Below, piece by piece: positions 62,605 through 64,000 of a stretch of 64,000 nucleotides of DNA. The stretch is taken from positions 26,616,363-26,680,362 of the forward strand of contig OY986437.1 of NCBI GenBank assembly GCA_963920525.1, in the 5' to 3' direction. This DNA is from Dichetophora obliterata (taxonomy: Eukaryota > Arthropoda > Insecta > Diptera > Sciomyzidae). A model generated the notes under the pieces. The model did not search any database. It was not told where the DNA came from and worked only from the letters and a program-made list of their open reading frames with translations. Within the stretch, counting starts at the first letter, position 1. Every line of letters begins with the position of its first letter. A program made the translations under genes and the position numbers.

Positions 62605-64000
62605 TTTGAAAACCGAATACGAAATTGCTATGATTTTTTTTTCCCCAATATATTGGGAATATTGTCATAAACATCAATGTAGAGTCCCCACCAAGCGTTG
62701 CACCGACTGTAGTATCCTTGTTAATTACTTATACCTGAAGCGTTTCAAAATTGCTATTGGAAATGACTGTCTTAAAGCCAGTTAGTTATTACTTAAACGT
62801 TGCATGTATTCACTTTTCGCTCCATATAGTTCTTTATGTCCGCACAAAAACCATTTATCTTATCTTTATTTGCATTGCTGCAAAGTTTTTAGAATGCTTT
62901 AAGGCCAAATCACAAAGTTGCGTTCTGTCTGTTGGTTTTCGATCGTACTTTGATCGACTTTGTAGTAAAGTAACTGGATGAACTGTCACGAATTATAATT
63001 TTGCGTTAGTAGGTAATGCGTCTATCACTCAGATGTTGCCACTGTAATCAACTACACAAAAAATCCCCCTAAAATTTTTTTTTAAATTTCCAAGTTCGCA
63101 TGAAATTCGACCAAAGAACTCAGTTATTTCTTTAATTTTTCGATAGCTTATGATGTGAAGAATATGTTCCCAAAGCGGTCGATAACGCTTGCATAAAAAG
63201 TTATCGCATACGAAAGGAACCCATATTTTCATAAACGCACTAGAAAAAATTATTAACCAAATCTTAAAACGCGTTTCCAAAAAAAATCATGCTTTTTAAA
63301 CTAGTCTTCACGATATCTCAAGAACTATTCTATAGATTGACTTGGGTTTATTTTTATTTTAAAGGTAAATAAAATTGATTGGATCCTAAACCTAAATTTT
63401 GATAAAATTTATATATATATTTTATAATATATTTAAAGAGCGAAAAATGTGAAAAAAGCGGTACTAAAAATTCGCATGGCCGCCATTTCTGTAATCTTCA
63501 ACTATTTATTGATATTATAAGTTCAAGCTCGAATAAATATAATATAATTTATAAAATAAGTTGGTTTTTTATATCAGATGGCATAAACGTGGTATGCGAT
63601 GGTACCTTTTTTTTCAATGTGACATTTTACGGCGTATTGTCACTTCACATTACACTTTTATGCATTAAAAAAATATTTTCCTACACTTTAAGAATTAATA
63701 AATAACTGCAAAAAAACTCAAGATGTTCATTTGCTTCCTTCTACGAAAAAAAAATCAAGAACATTACTGTGATTCGGGCGTCTTGAACATTAATTACATG
63801 AGAACTTAAGGCTTTAATTAGATTTGTTTTAAAAATTTATTGAGGAAATAATTTTATAAGATTTCATTTTCAAATTTATTAATGCAATTTAGTAAGCCAG
63901 GGTGCGGAAAGCAATCAAAATGCGCTCCCGCTCTTCTGAGTTATCTTTGCTATGAGTTTATCATTATAAAATATTCAGAGCGTATGCGGATAAAACATTC
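62605..64000. other. AT-rich end of window, nothing recognised
   Basis: Contains one diverged CGATATCTCAAGAACTATTC unit (63311), related to the pair at 17.9-18.1 kb. The frames at 62751-62981 and 63029-63280 (minus) have no family features. Confidence 0.4.

Overview
The window is AT-rich, intron-like or intergenic eukaryotic DNA packed with transposable elements. It looks like an insect, most likely a higher (perhaps calyptrate) fly. The element mix points that way: Jockey-type and related non-LTR fragments, Penelope, Helitron, Tc1/Tc3, piggyBac, hAT and PIF/Harbinger, with short introns, CAACAA-type microsatellites and very high A+T. The fly assignment is an inference; no complete host gene, rRNA, bacterial operon or CRISPR array is visible. 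Almost every recognisable coding sequence is a broken transposase or reverse transcriptase.

Layout. 1-4100: a small tandem repeat and two pieces of a GTACGGCC-rich dispersed repeat. 4111-8767: an element with CAGTGCGC inverted ends, carrying inside it a 3.5-kb hAT-like transposon (4202-7696; perfect 8-bp target duplication; decayed transposase of a family I cannot name) and a 69-bp perfect hairpin (7915-8061). 10.4-18.1 kb: MITE-like repeats, a foldback element split by a Tc3-like transposon with two transposase-site-like repeats per end (12640-14115), a Harbinger MITE, and a repeat holding a nested TTAA-flanked element whose near-empty site survives at 35.4 kb. 18.3-24.5 kb: a short hAT element (18336-19059), a Helitron helicase relic on the minus strand, and a PIF/Harbinger element (20744-24522) that has collected a foldback repeat, a long inverted repeat and a poly(A)-tailed Jockey fragment.

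27.4-34.8 kb: a 2.7-kb piggyBac relic (27365-30105), then a second TTAA-flanked element (30771-34816) that was hit by a 3.4-kb hAT element (30828-34193). 35.2-38.3 kb: non-LTR reverse transcriptase relic and a Penelope endonuclease C-terminus lying between 231-bp inverted arms. 38.9-47.6 kb: MITEs, a 246-bp palindrome, another non-LTR relic, and an inverted-ended element containing tRNA-like repeats, a minisatellite and a MITE whose ends closely match the original piggyBac. 50.4-53.1 kb: another inverted-ended element with a hAT element nested inside (51351-52640). 53.9-57.5 kb: a hAT transposase scrap and a Tc1 relic that appears to carry a 58-bp intron. 58-64 kb: diverged tandem repeats, a third GTACGGCC repeat and a tRNA-like sequence.

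The only hints of host coding DNA are two short plus-strand open exons with good start contexts and splice donors (49602-49664 and 58290-58322), perhaps first exons of genes that continue outside the window. The main value of the window is as a nested insertion record: at least seven insertions have intact or near-intact target duplications, which lets the order of several events be read directly.
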